Source of the DNA: Bacteroidia bacterium
GTDB taxonomy: Bacteria > Bacteroidota > Ignavibacteria > SZUA-365
Length of the DNA: 64,000 nt
Direction of reading: 5' to 3'
Assembly (NCBI GenBank): GCA_027493955.1
Contig: JAOSJT010000001.1
Location: 2,343,131 to 2,407,130, forward strand
Part shown: one piece after another, positions 17,693-27,654 of the stretch
Position numbering within the stretch: the stretch's first letter is position 1
Layout: every line of letters starts with the position of its first letter
Translations under genes and position numbers: made by a program
The notes under the pieces: model-generated
The model's database searches: none
What the model was told of the DNA's origin: nothing
The model's input: only the letters and a program-made list of their open reading frames with translations

Positions 17693-19057
17693 TTAATCCG
17701 TATTCTTTACCAGGCGCGCACCGAAGGCGCCATCCATGCGATGGCGATGGGGGAACGTGACAAGAAAACCGTGCTCGTCCACGACGCGCGGCGGCAAATA
17801 CTGATCGGCGCGGTCGATGGTAAATTCCGGATGGTTGGAGAGAAATTCGAACACGATGTCGTGATTTTCCTCGGGTTCAACGGTGCAGGTGCTGTACACC
17901 AGTACCCCGCCGGGTTTTACCAGCGAGGCGGAATGTTCCAGGATTGCGCGCTGAATGGCGATCAGTTTCCGAATATCCTCCGCTTCACGCTTCCATTTAA
18001 TATCCGGCTTCTTGCTCAACACGCCCAGTCCGGAACAGGGGACATCCGCAAGCACCTTGTCGGCCGCTTCCAACGCGATGGTGGAAGCATCTCCCTCTAC
18101 GGTCTCCAGTATGGTAATACCGGTGCGTTCGGCTGCCTGCCGTACGAGATTCAATCTGGTCTCATACTTGTCCACGGCGACGATTCGACCCTGATTTTTC
18201 ATCAGTTCTCCGGCATGGATGGCTTTCCCTCCCGGAGCGGAGCAGAGATCGATGACCGTCTCACCAGGTTGCGGCGCGAGCAATTCGCCGACAAGACCGG
18301 CACTTTCATCCTGTATCGAAAACATACCGTCTGTGAAGAGCGCACTTTGTTTTATATTGGGCAGGTTTCGGACGGTAAGATACTCCCGCATATAGAAACA
18401 GCGACGGTAATCGATGCCGGCTTCCACGAGGTGATTGACAAAGCCCTGATAGTCGTTTTTCAGAGGGTTGGGGCGCATTGTCAGGAAAGGCCGCATATTG
18501 TTCGCTTTGCAGAGCGATTCTGTTTCCTCGAATCCGTAGCGCGCGTGCCAGCGCTTGATCATCCAGGCGGGATGCGAGTGGACGACGGAGAGATACTGTA
18601 CCTCGTCTACAGACGCGAGCGGATAGCGGATGTTGTCCACATTCCTGGCAATGTTTCGGAGAAGGCCGTTCATCGTATCCGCCAGGCGCTGGCCCCGGTA
18701 TTTCTTCACGAATTCCACCGCCTCGTTCACGGCTGCGTGATGCGGGATACGTGTGAGGAACAGAATCTGATAGAGCGCCACACGTAAGGCGCTGCGCACA
18801 TTGGGAGCGACTTTGGAGTACTGTCCGTGATAAAACCCGGTGAGAACCCAGTCCAGCTTGGACTGATTGCGGAGTACGCCATGCACAAGCTCACTGAGAA
18901 GACGTTTATCCGGGGGATTCAGATCGCCGTCATTCAACTCGATGTCCAGGAGTTTGTCGAGGTACGCGTCGGTCCGCTCGACCCTGGTAAGAATTTTCAC
19001 GGCGATGCCGCGAACACCGACGTACAACGGTGGCAGTGATTGTGTTTCGTTATTCAT
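17693..19057 (-). CDS. rsmB: 16S rRNA m5C967 methyltransferase RsmB
   Basis: The 454-residue protein has an N-terminal NusB-like helical domain ('VRGIAVKILTRVE', 'LVHGVLRNQSKLDWVL', 'IPHHAAVNEAVEFVKK') and a C-terminal SAM-dependent domain: 'VIDLCSAPGGKAIHAGELM' (SAM binding), 'DVPCSGLGVLSKKPDIKW' (motif IV Cys) and 'LVYSTCTVEPEEN' (motif VI catalytic Cys). The architecture is that of RsmB/Sun, which methylates C967 of 16S rRNA. It lies 17 bp downstream of the GlmU-like gene on the same strand, so the two probably form an operon. Confidence 0.95.
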   Translation of the reverse strand: MNNETQSLPPLYVGVRGIAVKILTRVERTDAYLDKLLDIELNDGDLNPPDKRLLSELVHGVLRNQSKLDWVLTGFYHGQYSKVAPNVRSALRVALYQILFLTRIPHHAAVNEAVEFVKKYRGQRLADTMNGLLRNIARNVDNIRYPLASVDEVQYLSVVHSHPAWMIKRWHARYGFEETESLCKANNMRPFLTMRPNPLKNDYQGFVNHLVEAGIDYRRCFYMREYLTVRNLPNIKQSALFTDGMFSIQDESAGLVGELLAPQPGETVIDLCSAPGGKAIHAGELMKNQGRIVAVDKYETRLNLVRQAAERTGITILETVEGDASTIALEAADKVLADVPCSGLGVLSKKPDIKWKREAEDIRKLIAIQRAILEHSASLVKPGGVLVYSTCTVEPEENHDIVFEFLSNHPEFTIDRADQYLPPRVVDEHGFLVTFPHRHRMDGAFGARLVKNTD

Positions 19058-19074
19058 GGTCGTTGAGGTTCATT

Positions 19075-20352
19075 TCAATGAGTGAAAAGGTGTTCGCGTT
19101 GTCCTGCGGTAAGGACGTAGACGTCCCGCAGCAGTCGCCGTTCCGCATCAGTCAGTACCTGGCTCCGACGTTGCATGACGATATGTGCGGTGGAAGCACA
19201 GCGATCGAATGCGTGTTCGACAAGGCCATCGGCACCTCCCCAGGTAAAACTGGGTATGGCTTTCGGAGGGAAATCTCCTCCGAAGATATTGCAGCCAACG
19301 CCGACAACGGTACCGGTATTGAACATGGTGTTGATGCCGCACTTGCTGTGCTCGGCCATAATGGTCCCGAGAAAGCGCAGTCCCGTCTGATATTCCCGGC
19401 CTTCAAGCACGGCCCGTATATCCGAATAATTATTCTTTAAATCGCTCGTGTTCGTATCCGCTCCCAGGTTGGTCCAGGACGCGAAATACGAATGTCCGAC
19501 GAAGCCATCGTGCTGCTTGTTCGCGAAAGAGTGGAAGATGCTTCCTTCCACTTCCCCGCCTATCTTGCAGTGGGGGCCGATGGACGTGCCCTCGTACAGC
19601 TTCGCACCAACTTTGATTGTCGTGCCGTTCCCAATATACAGGGGACCCAGTAGCACGCTTTGCGGCATAATATGCGCTTGCGGACCGATAACCACCGGTC
19701 CCTCGCTGGCGTCCAGCACGGAACCCGCACGGATCCGCGCTCCGGGGCCGATGCGAATCTCGTCGGGATTGACCAGAATGACGGAGGGATGAACTTCCGC
19801 GCTTACATCGATCCCCGGCTGCATCCATGTGGCATCCTCTCTCAGCAATGCGCTGTTCATGTGAATAAGATCCCAGGGAAAGCGGTACATCCGTGCAGGA
19901 TACTCCCGTATCACCGATACACGCGCGACAGGTTCTGGTACCAGTCCCGCGGCAAGCTCCTGACGCAGCATACCGGTTTTCAACCAGGATTCGATGACGT
20001 TGCGAAATTCCTCTGTCTCGACCACCGCCGCTACGACGGAGTGGTCATTCAATATGAGAGCGTCACTTCCGCGGGATTTGTTCAGAAGCAGGGCAAGCTC
20101 CTGATCAAGAATCGTACGCCCGTTGAGATACAACCAGGCATCCCGCGCTTCATTGACGTGCAGCCCCGAACGCTCACGCATGACATCGACCAGGCCCAGA
20201 CGAACCAGCAGGCATGTCTCTTCCTCACGAAAATGATTCTGCACACGCTGCCTCGCGGTGAATATCCCGGACCGCAGATCGAAATCGGCCTGCAGGTGCG
20301 TAAGCGGCAACAATGATGCAATCGAAAAATCTTCGAACAGACAGATAGACAT
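19075..20352 (-). CDS. GlmU-like protein with left-handed beta-helix (putative sugar-nucleotide transferase)
   Basis: The 425-residue protein has an N-terminal domain related to nucleotidyltransferases (about residues 1-190) and a hexapeptide-repeat left-handed beta-helix (about 195-390: 'IRIGPGARIRAGSVLDA', 'PVVIGPQAHIMPQSVLLG', 'IGNGTTIKVGAKLYEG'). The family is usually named 'GlmU family protein' or 'putative sugar nucleotidyltransferase' in Bacteroidota. The N-terminal domain lacks the canonical G-x-G-T-R-M loop of GlmU pyrophosphorylase, so uridylyl-transfer is uncertain. The start is the ATG at 20352, 6 nt after AGAGGA; a TTG two codons upstream is less likely. Substrate unknown; a sugar or acyl-sugar for the envelope is plausible. 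Confidence 0.8.
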   Translation of the reverse strand: MSICLFEDFSIASLLPLTHLQADFDLRSGIFTARQRVQNHFREEETCLLVRLGLVDVMRERSGLHVNEARDAWLYLNGRTILDQELALLLNKSRGSDALILNDHSVVAAVVETEEFRNVIESWLKTGMLRQELAAGLVPEPVARVSVIREYPARMYRFPWDLIHMNSALLREDATWMQPGIDVSAEVHPSVILVNPDEIRIGPGARIRAGSVLDASEGPVVIGPQAHIMPQSVLLGPLYIGNGTTIKVGAKLYEGTSIGPHCKIGGEVEGSIFHSFANKQHDGFVGHSYFASWTNLGADTNTSDLKNNYSDIRAVLEGREYQTGLRFLGTIMAEHSKCGINTMFNTGTVVGVGCNIFGGDFPPKAIPSFTWGGADGLVEHAFDRCASTAHIVMQRRSQVLTDAERRLLRDVYVLTAGQREHLFTH

Positions 20353-20783
20353 TTCCAATCCTCTACGTGACCAAGAAATGTACGATTCTGAAAAGGCAAT
20401 GACAAGAGTTGATGAAATTCACAGGTGTCCGGAAGAAATCACGCTCAGCAACCTGACCGTAGCAATTCGATGCGGCGCCTGATAAATGCGTTTTCAGATG
20501 ATCTCGACGAAGAGCTTATCAGGTGGTAAGCAAGTATTGTTCGCTGACATCCTGACTGGATGCGCGAAGCGGCGCTCTGTCATTTTTCTTTGATCAGAAA
20601 CCCGGACATCCTGGACCGAGCCACGCTGGGTTCTTCATCATCGCATCGAGAAATCCTCGTAACGCAAGACAGCCCTGAGGATACGCCCGACTGAAACACC
20701 GTTGACGTTCGCTCGTCCTATGCGGCAGTGAAGCGGACAGATTCGTTGTGACCTAGGTGCATCGACAGATTGTCGACGCGGAT
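20353..20783. other. 431-bp intergenic region, nothing definite
   Basis: This contains the upstream region of the GlmU-like gene and the downstream region of the next minus-strand gene. An 8-bp inverted repeat with a long loop (20478-20485 with 20516-20523) is too weak to call. No RNA gene was recognised. Confidence 0.5.
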
Positions 20784-23700
20784 TCAACGAGCGTTCAAAA
20801 ACGGCTTTGCGTGCTGACGGGATGGAGTGGTGAGGAGAAGCATGTATGCACCATCGTGCAGCGCGGTGGTAGGGAAGGTGATCGTGAATTGTCCTGGCTC
20901 TCTGTAGGATTCGTCGATGACAGACAACCTTCTTCCCAGAGCATCGTGCAGTGCCAACGAATGTATGCCGCGCTCAATCGCTGCGCAGGTGATGACCGTA
21001 AACGACTGCGCCGGGTTCGGATAGACGGACTCGATCCCGGATCGCACACGGCCATCAAACAGTCTGTTTCCTCCCTCCCGGCAAACGCCATCGAGATGGA
21101 ATAGTCCGTCTTTCAGGTGGATTTCAGTCTCTTGTCCTTCGATCGTAACTTCGCTCAAAGCCAGCACAGCAGATTCAGCGAAGCCGAGTGTCACCAGAAA
21201 TGGGTAAACACTGACATGATCGGCTGCGAGGGCAGGGATTTCCATGGACAAGGGGATGCGTCGCACCTCCCCATCCACGGCACCGAACGGTGCCATGATG
21301 GGAACCAGCAATGATGTGGGCACATTCAGCATGGCGCGCACCCGAATAATGCTCTCAACCATTGCGGGATCCTCGATCTCCGTGACCACGCGCAGGAGCA
21401 CCGTGTCCCCGGCGCTTCCCGCCGCATCCTCCACACGCAATCTGGCGGACCGTGGTATTCGTCGGAGAGACAGAAGGACGTTTCGATCCGCACAGATTGA
21501 ACTGGTTACGATAGTGAGTACGGCTTCATATAGTCCCGCATCCAAAGGATCAACACTCTCGATCACAACAGAAGCGGACTTCGCGGGGAAGAGCGTGCTG
21601 TCCGAAATGGATTGTACACGAAAGGGACTGCCTGGCCCGATATCCGCCCGCTGGATTCGGATCACTCTATCCGAAGGATTGGTAAGCTGAAATCGTCGCT
21701 GCGCGGGAAATTGCGAAGGTGTCAGTGCGCCAAAAGCGAGTTCATTTTCCACTTCAAGAAATGCGGTATCTGTTTCTGCTGTGAATGGCAGGAGGAGTTC
21801 CGCACTGCAGGAAACTGCGTAGGCTCTGAGTGTCGTGTGACCGCTTACGTGGCCACGATACATCGAAGGTGCCAGCACGTACCGAAGTCGTTGGCGTTGC
21901 CCCGGCGACAATTGAAGTGGAAATTCTACCGGACCGGGCTCCTCCAACCTCACATCGGGGTCAGAAATATCCGGCGCTTCAAGCCACAGCACCTGCGTGC
22001 CATCATTGTGGACGACGGCATCGGCAAAGCTCATACGACCTCCGCACATGTCTACCGTACCGAAGTGGAGTTCTGCTTGCTCGAATGCGACACTGAAGCT
22101 GTCGATCTGCCCCTTCACGATGATGTCATGGGAAAACACAGGCAGGGACAAGTCATCCGTATGGAGTCGCAGGGTATCAACATAGCTCCCAGCCGGGCGC
22201 CGTGCATTCGCGGGGCGTAGAAAAATCATCATGGTGCCTTGCGCTGGAATGGTCCACGGTGTGGATCGTTCTGCTTCAGGAATGTAAAAACCGTCTCCTC
22301 CAAAGACTTCAATCTCCCGGATCAGCAGCGGTGATTCTGCGCCATTCCGGATGACGAGCGTATCGACACGGGCCGTGTCGCATGCCAAGGGGTCGAATGA
22401 CACAGTGTCCGGGGCCGTCAGCTTGCGACCTGCCTCGATATTGTGAAATATGTTGGCTGCGGCCGGTGACATGACAAATCGGGGGGATGATAGATACCAG
22501 TCAACATGCGGCGATGGATTCTCCTGTACAGCAACGAGATAGTAGAGCTGATCGTTGCCGGGTAATTCAAGTGCGATGGACCATCGGGTATTCTGATACT
22601 CGAAAACCGTTGCTATGTGCGTCCAGGGCATGGAGGAGGACTTCAGATACAGGCGTACGCGGTTGCCATCGCCGGTTCCCGTGAGGATAAATGATGACCG
22701 TTTGATGCTCCTGGATGTATCGGTGCTCGGCCCGGAGTATGATGCACTTCCTGGCGGTACAATAGTACCATACCCTATTTCGCCATCGAATCGCAACCTC
22801 CCTGCGCCGACATTCAAGGAGTCGCTTCCGTTTACGACCGAGAGTATTGATACAACGGAGCTTTGCTTACTCGCCAGATGTATGCTTCCACCAGAACCAC
22901 TTCCTCCAACGGATTCGGGATTCCCTGAAGCCTCCCTGCCACCGCGTGCAAACATCGATATGCCCTCGATTCGAGAGGCATACACCCTTACACCTCCCCC
23001 ACCACCACCGCCCGCACCACTGCACCCTGAATGAGTAGTGGGCGTACCGCCGGCACCGCCTGACCCACCGGCAAGCGGAACTAATTGTGTACTTCCATGG
23101 CGCCGGCCATGCTGTGTCTCCTCCACGGGGCCACCATCCTGTCCGTTGCCTCCATTCCCTGACACGTGCCCTTGAGGAACTCCGCTTCCGCCTCCCCGCC
23201 CTCCTGCAACAAGCCCGGTGGTGGAGTCGCTGTCTGAGCCTGATTGTCCGAATGGATGGCCAGTCCCTCCCCCGGAGTTTCCAAAGCTGTTTGAATATCC
23301 CGGTTGCTGCCCATTAAGCGACACACCGTCATTTCCCTTTGCTGATCCTGATCCGCTTGCATGCGTTGTATACACACCGAGCGTATGACCAATCATTCGT
23401 CCGCCTCGTCCACCTGCAGTGAATCCGTCACCCCCTTGGTAGCCCGATGAGTCGTTATAGCAAAAGATCCCACCGCCGCCGCCGCCACCCGGTCCCCCAT
23501 GTTTCCCCATAGCGGAAGCGTCAATAGAGGAATGAGCATCCCCTCGCAATTCTCCCCGAATCATCAGCACCGCCGGTAAAAGGCCCTGATTTCCCGCAAT
23601 GGTGCTGTCGCAGTCCTCGGTGGAGAATCGCACACGCGCATCGCTGAGGGTGAGGGATTCGAAAACGAACGCACCTCGGGGCGAACGTATTCCGTGCGCT

Positions 23701-24185
23701 CCATCGCCAAGCACGACATCGCCGCGCAGATGCAATGCTGGATGGGCCCGTACTATGCGGAAAAGAATGACATTTGACGGTATGCCGTTCCGGATCAATC
23801 TGAGCGGAATAATGTCTTCTGGGGCGGCTTCCCGCCAATCATGAGTAGACGCTCTGACGAACGGTGGGACAAAAATCTGCGAGGAAAACATCCGTCCACC
23901 CCAGGAGACAATGACCGGTCCGATGATGATACGGTGAGAGTCGGATGCCTCGACACATTCAAGGCGCACAGCGCTCCCCTGTGTATTGAGATACAGGCCG
24001 TCCGGTCCGAAATTCCCGATCCGGTCAGCAGGTCCTATCCCCTCGATATATGTCGCCATCCCGGGCGTTCCGATATCCGGAATGATGTACGAGACCTCCT
24101 GCGCCCGAACTGCTCCAAAGCCGAATATGGACGCAAGAATGCAGCAATAGACGATACTATGAGAGCTTCTCTGGAGTGATAACAT
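20784..24185 (-). CDS. Large secreted protein with Gly-rich region, HYDIN-like domains and T9SS tail
   Basis: The 1133-residue protein has a signal peptide ('ILASIFGFGAVRAQ'). A strongly Gly-rich segment covers about residues 225-430 ('HGGPGGGGGGGIFCYNDSSG', 'GGSGGAGGTPTTHSG', 'GSGSGGSIHLASK'). From about 590 to 960 there are Ig-like modules of the choice-of-anchor/HYDIN type ('DTLVIRNGAESPLLIREIEV', 'RRFQLTNPSDRVIRIQRADI'). A C-terminal T9SS-type domain follows ('IESVYPNPAQSFTVITC', 'LALHDALGRRLSVID', 'LHDGAYMLLLTT'). It is expected at the cell surface. It is the last gene of a six-gene minus-strand cluster, 34 bp after its upstream neighbour. Function unknown. Confidence 0.85.
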   Translation of the reverse strand: MLSLQRSSHSIVYCCILASIFGFGAVRAQEVSYIIPDIGTPGMATYIEGIGPADRIGNFGPDGLYLNTQGSAVRLECVEASDSHRIIIGPVIVSWGGRMFSSQIFVPPFVRASTHDWREAAPEDIIPLRLIRNGIPSNVILFRIVRAHPALHLRGDVVLGDGAHGIRSPRGAFVFESLTLSDARVRFSTEDCDSTIAGNQGLLPAVLMIRGELRGDAHSSIDASAMGKHGGPGGGGGGGIFCYNDSSGYQGGDGFTAGGRGGRMIGHTLGVYTTHASGSGSAKGNDGVSLNGQQPGYSNSFGNSGGGTGHPFGQSGSDSDSTTGLVAGGRGGGSGVPQGHVSGNGGNGQDGGPVEETQHGRRHGSTQLVPLAGGSGGAGGTPTTHSGCSGAGGGGGGGVRVYASRIEGISMFARGGREASGNPESVGGSGSGGSIHLASKQSSVVSILSVVNGSDSLNVGAGRLRFDGEIGYGTIVPPGSASYSGPSTDTSRSIKRSSFILTGTGDGNRVRLYLKSSSMPWTHIATVFEYQNTRWSIALELPGNDQLYYLVAVQENPSPHVDWYLSSPRFVMSPAAANIFHNIEAGRKLTAPDTVSFDPLACDTARVDTLVIRNGAESPLLIREIEVFGGDGFYIPEAERSTPWTIPAQGTMMIFLRPANARRPAGSYVDTLRLHTDDLSLPVFSHDIIVKGQIDSFSVAFEQAELHFGTVDMCGGRMSFADAVVHNDGTQVLWLEAPDISDPDVRLEEPGPVEFPLQLSPGQRQRLRYVLAPSMYRGHVSGHTTLRAYAVSCSAELLLPFTAETDTAFLEVENELAFGALTPSQFPAQRRFQLTNPSDRVIRIQRADIGPGSPFRVQSISDSTLFPAKSASVVIESVDPLDAGLYEAVLTIVTSSICADRNVLLSLRRIPRSARLRVEDAAGSAGDTVLLRVVTEIEDPAMVESIIRVRAMLNVPTSLLVPIMAPFGAVDGEVRRIPLSMEIPALAADHVSVYPFLVTLGFAESAVLALSEVTIEGQETEIHLKDGLFHLDGVCREGGNRLFDGRVRSGIESVYPNPAQSFTVITCAAIERGIHSLALHDALGRRLSVIDESYREPGQFTITFPTTALHDGAYMLLLTTPSRQHAKPFLNAR

Positions 24186-24219
24186 CGTAACTCTTCTCGT
24201 CTAGGAGTTGGGATAAACC

Positions 24220-25164
24220 TTACTCTCGATAGGTACGGAGATGCCCGGCAAGAATGATATCATCCAATGCGAGGAGTTCAACACTCTGCAGGGGTGCGTT
24301 GACGCCGACATTTCCGTCGCTGGGCCAACGTATCGTGGTTGGCCAAGTCAGCGAATGACCGTCCGGATTCCGAATCACCAGGATCAACCGCTGTCCCGGA
24401 AGTGTATTGCGAAATGATAATTCGACCGGTCCGGAAATGTGAAGATCTATGACATTCGACGCCTCCCAATCTATGATCGCCACACCCTCCGCTCTCAGGG
24501 TTACCGCTCTGCTGACCATCCTTCTGACGCTTATTATTTGTCCATGTACCTGGAGACGTGTGAAATCCGGTGATGGATCAAGGGAGAATTCTATCTGCGG
24601 ATTACCACTCCCTGCATCTGTGCGCCCGTGATGAAGAGTGATATGGTCGAATGCCCAGCTTTTCGAAACACCGGCTCCGCTTTCACGATCAATCGCACTT
24701 TTCATTCGACGCACAAATGCTCCATTCTTTGCGCGGATGTCCATATTGTGTTCGAACCAACCATGATAATCGTATTCGAAATTCAGCCACATACCCCCGT
24801 CGGTTGTGTCCTGCCCAAGAATGTTCCATCCGAGATAGCTGACCGTATTGGATCGCCCCATCGTACCTTCTTGTGGATAATCCCGGAGATAGAGTCCAAA
24901 TACAGGGGATGGTTCACGGCCCGCAGAAAAGGACAGCGGAGAGCAATTGTGCATTTCCGGCAGGAACAATCCTTGTGTCTGCTTCGCTTCTGTGGGCTCA
25001 TCCATTTGCTGAGATGCCAGCGGTTGTGCTGCGATAACCATGTTTAGAAAGAACAGAGCCGCGACGGGCGCTGTGTGTCGGGAGATGATGCATGTGGCGT
25101 GCTCCAGGTAAGCCATCCACCGCGGCGAAGCAAGAATCAGCACCATGACCTCGCACTTTCTCAC
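24220..25164 (-). CDS. Secreted protein of unknown function, translationally coupled
   Basis: The 314-residue frame opens with GTG at 25164, overlapping the upstream stop codon by four bases (GTGA). A hydrophobic segment ('APVAALFFLNMVIAAQPLA') about 30 residues in would be the signal anchor; later Met codons could be the true start. The middle part is unremarkable. The last ~90 residues ('VTLRAEGVAIIDWEASNVI', 'GQRLILVIRNPDGHSLTWP', 'LLALDDIILAG') form a beta-rich module like those at the ends of phage or particle-attached fibres. I do not recognise a family. Its position inside the surface-protein operon suggests an envelope role. Confidence 0.7.
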   Translation of the reverse strand: MRKCEVMVLILASPRWMAYLEHATCIISRHTAPVAALFFLNMVIAAQPLASQQMDEPTEAKQTQGLFLPEMHNCSPLSFSAGREPSPVFGLYLRDYPQEGTMGRSNTVSYLGWNILGQDTTDGGMWLNFEYDYHGWFEHNMDIRAKNGAFVRRMKSAIDRESGAGVSKSWAFDHITLHHGRTDAGSGNPQIEFSLDPSPDFTRLQVHGQIISVRRMVSRAVTLRAEGVAIIDWEASNVIDLHISGPVELSFRNTLPGQRLILVIRNPDGHSLTWPTTIRWPSDGNVGVNAPLQSVELLALDDIILAGHLRTYRE

Positions 25165-27644
25165 TGTAATAGAATTGTACAGGGATGGAGCAGATACGCC
25201 CAGTACCCTCGGCCCGGTTCAATGACCTGCGCCTGGCGGTATTGTCCGGATATATATTCATAGATGCTACCGGGTAGAATTGCTCCGGATGGGATTGTCG
25301 CGATGTTGGACACGGGAACCACCCGGCTGATTGACCCAAGCATGTACCAGCGTCCGCCGTCCGGTGCTTGCAGCTGTACGGATTGAATCGGTGTTCCGGC
25401 AAATGGTATGGAGGTCGGCGACAGGAGATACACCCAATAACCGGGGCCGTTCCGAAGATCGCTCGCCGCCTGATACTGATTCGATTCGAAGCTCCACAGA
25501 TTGCCGACAACATCGGGGAAATAGAAGGACGCCTGCGTTCTGGCAGCGGAATACGGCAATGACACCATATTCCAACCCGATTCGAAAGGCACGATGTACG
25601 GCTGCCGGTAACGGGCGAGACGTGATGCCGGCCTTTGTCCGGCGGTTAAAAAATCGCCACCGATGTACAGACCGCTGTCGCTTTCGGCCAAAACACGCAC
25701 AGTCGTATCAGTCCCTGACCCGGTGCCCAGCCAGGAATTGCCATTCCAGAAGGCAACCTTCCCCGAAGGGATTCCCGCCGCCGCGGTGAATTCGCCTGCA
25801 ACAGCTAACAGCGTATCATAACGCGTGATGCTCAGTACCGAACCATTGACGCCCGCACCCGGGCTTGACCACACTGATCCATTCCATCGGGAAAGAAACG
25901 GCATGCTCAGTCCATTCAACACCGTGAAGCGCCCGCCGACGTACAACAGCGAATCCGCAGAGCAGAGGGATTGCACAGTACCGTTCGTGGCATTGCTCAT
26001 CGAGAACCATTGGCTGCCGTTCCATCGCGCGAGATTCTGCGCGGGAGTTCCACCTGCCGAGGAAAACGAACCACCGGCAAACAGCGATCCCTGATGTGAT
26101 GCGAGAGCGAACACCCGGCCATTGATTCCGCTCCCAAATGCGGACCATGTGCTCCCGTTCCAACGTGCGACGCCGTTCGCAGAAACCGAGCCCGCTGATG
26201 TGAACAATCCCCCGGCAACAAGTGTCGATGCATGAATCTCCAGCACATCGACTGCGCTGTTCATTCCGTCTGCCAACCCATGCCAGGCGCTACCGTCCCA
26301 GCGCGCAATGCGATTCATCGGCGCTGAACCCGACCGCGTAAAGGCACCGCCTGCATACAGCGATCCGTTGAGTATCTTCAAAGTGAACACGCTGGAATTG
26401 AAGCCATGACCAAGAGCCAGCCAGCGGCTTCCATTCCATGAAGCGATAAACTGGGCGTCCGTCCCGCCGATGGAGGTAAAATCACCACCGACGAACAGTG
26501 CCGTATCGGACACGGCGATGGCGCGAATGCCACCGTTGGCACCGATGCCGAAGGGAAACCATGCCGTACCGCGCAACACTGTTACATTCGACGTGCCAAA
26601 GTTTCCCGCATGCGCGAAAATGCCCGCCGCGACCAGCTTATCACCATACGACGCAAGCGCATGGACCGCACCATCCATCCCTCCATCTATTGCGGCCCAG
26701 GACGTCCCATTCCACTCCGCGATGCGTGATCGTGGCTGACCACCGATGCTGGTAAACAGACCGGCCGCAACGAGTCTCCCGTCATAGTAGTGCAGAGCAT
26801 TCACCTCGTCATTCGCACCTCCGGCGAATTCCTGCCACGATCCAGCGTTCGCTCGGGCCAGATACCGTGCTCCGGACAAGGGGCTTATATAGAACGAACC
26901 GCCTATGACAATATTCGATCCTTCAACGGCAAGAGCCGACACGGTGCCAAAGAAATAGCTGGCAAAAGTCTGCCACCGTGCGCCGTTCCACATCTGCACG
27001 CCGCCGCTGAATCCCCCGCCGATATACAATGCACTGTCCGTCGTAACGATACACCGTACTTCCGCGTTCGTACCGGTCGCGAGAGGCGACCACTGCCCGT
27101 TCGCGTACTTGGCTATGTTATTCACGATGATGCCGCCGCCTATCGCGAAGAATCCACCAATCACCACACTGTCCTTCCACATCCCGAGCGCGCGCACTGT
27201 GCCGACAACACCGTCGGACAACGCAGACCAATTGTTGCCGCTCCATCGGGCCACACCCTTGACGAGTACTCCACCCGCCCGGTTGAAGCTTCCCCCCGCG
27301 TAGACGGCATCGGCTGTCGCCAGAAGTGCATAGACCGTGCTGTCTGCCCCGCTGCCAAGCGCTGTCCAGTTCTCACCATCCCATCGTGCGATGTTCTTTG
27401 CCCTCACACCACCGACTGTCGTGAAATCACCACCGATGAAAATCTCCTCTCCCCGGACCGCAACCGCATGCACGACCCCGTTCGTCCCCGGCAAGGCATA
27501 GCCGTCCGCCCAGCCTATATCGAAACCTTGGCTGTGGAGCGAGTCCGGGAAAATCGCGAGACATGCGAGGAATATGATTGCTCGCAGACCGACGCAACCT
27601 CGATGCTGCGTCGGCGTGGCTCCACTTGCGAAATGACGGTCCAT
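25161..27644 (-). CDS. Secreted beta-propeller/Rax2-like repeat protein
   Basis: The 827-residue protein has a signal peptide near residues 20-40 and then fourteen tandem units of about 46 residues (residues ~55-690) with the consensus 'VxALAxxxxxLYxGGxFT', then a Gly-Gly turn and 'IARWNGxxWxxLGxGxxG'. This matches the Rax2/delta-60-type beta-propeller repeats of bacterial surface proteins. The final ~150 residues ('ESGWNMVSLPYS', 'GPGYWVYLLSP', 'EPGRGYWAYLLHP') form a separate domain that also ends the protein at 33000-34895 and here replaces a T9SS tail. Ten bases separate it from the upstream gene, and it overlaps the next by four. Confidence 0.85.
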   Translation of the reverse strand: MDRHFASGATPTQHRGCVGLRAIIFLACLAIFPDSLHSQGFDIGWADGYALPGTNGVVHAVAVRGEEIFIGGDFTTVGGVRAKNIARWDGENWTALGSGADSTVYALLATADAVYAGGSFNRAGGVLVKGVARWSGNNWSALSDGVVGTVRALGMWKDSVVIGGFFAIGGGIIVNNIAKYANGQWSPLATGTNAEVRCIVTTDSALYIGGGFSGGVQMWNGARWQTFASYFFGTVSALAVEGSNIVIGGSFYISPLSGARYLARANAGSWQEFAGGANDEVNALHYYDGRLVAAGLFTSIGGQPRSRIAEWNGTSWAAIDGGMDGAVHALASYGDKLVAAGIFAHAGNFGTSNVTVLRGTAWFPFGIGANGGIRAIAVSDTALFVGGDFTSIGGTDAQFIASWNGSRWLALGHGFNSSVFTLKILNGSLYAGGAFTRSGSAPMNRIARWDGSAWHGLADGMNSAVDVLEIHASTLVAGGLFTSAGSVSANGVARWNGSTWSAFGSGINGRVFALASHQGSLFAGGSFSSAGGTPAQNLARWNGSQWFSMSNATNGTVQSLCSADSLLYVGGRFTVLNGLSMPFLSRWNGSVWSSPGAGVNGSVLSITRYDTLLAVAGEFTAAAGIPSGKVAFWNGNSWLGTGSGTDTTVRVLAESDSGLYIGGDFLTAGQRPASRLARYRQPYIVPFESGWNMVSLPYSAARTQASFYFPDVVGNLWSFESNQYQAASDLRNGPGYWVYLLSPTSIPFAGTPIQSVQLQAPDGGRWYMLGSISRVVPVSNIATIPSGAILPGSIYEYISGQYRQAQVIEPGRGYWAYLLHPCTILLQ

Positions 27645-27654
27645 CTCTACACGA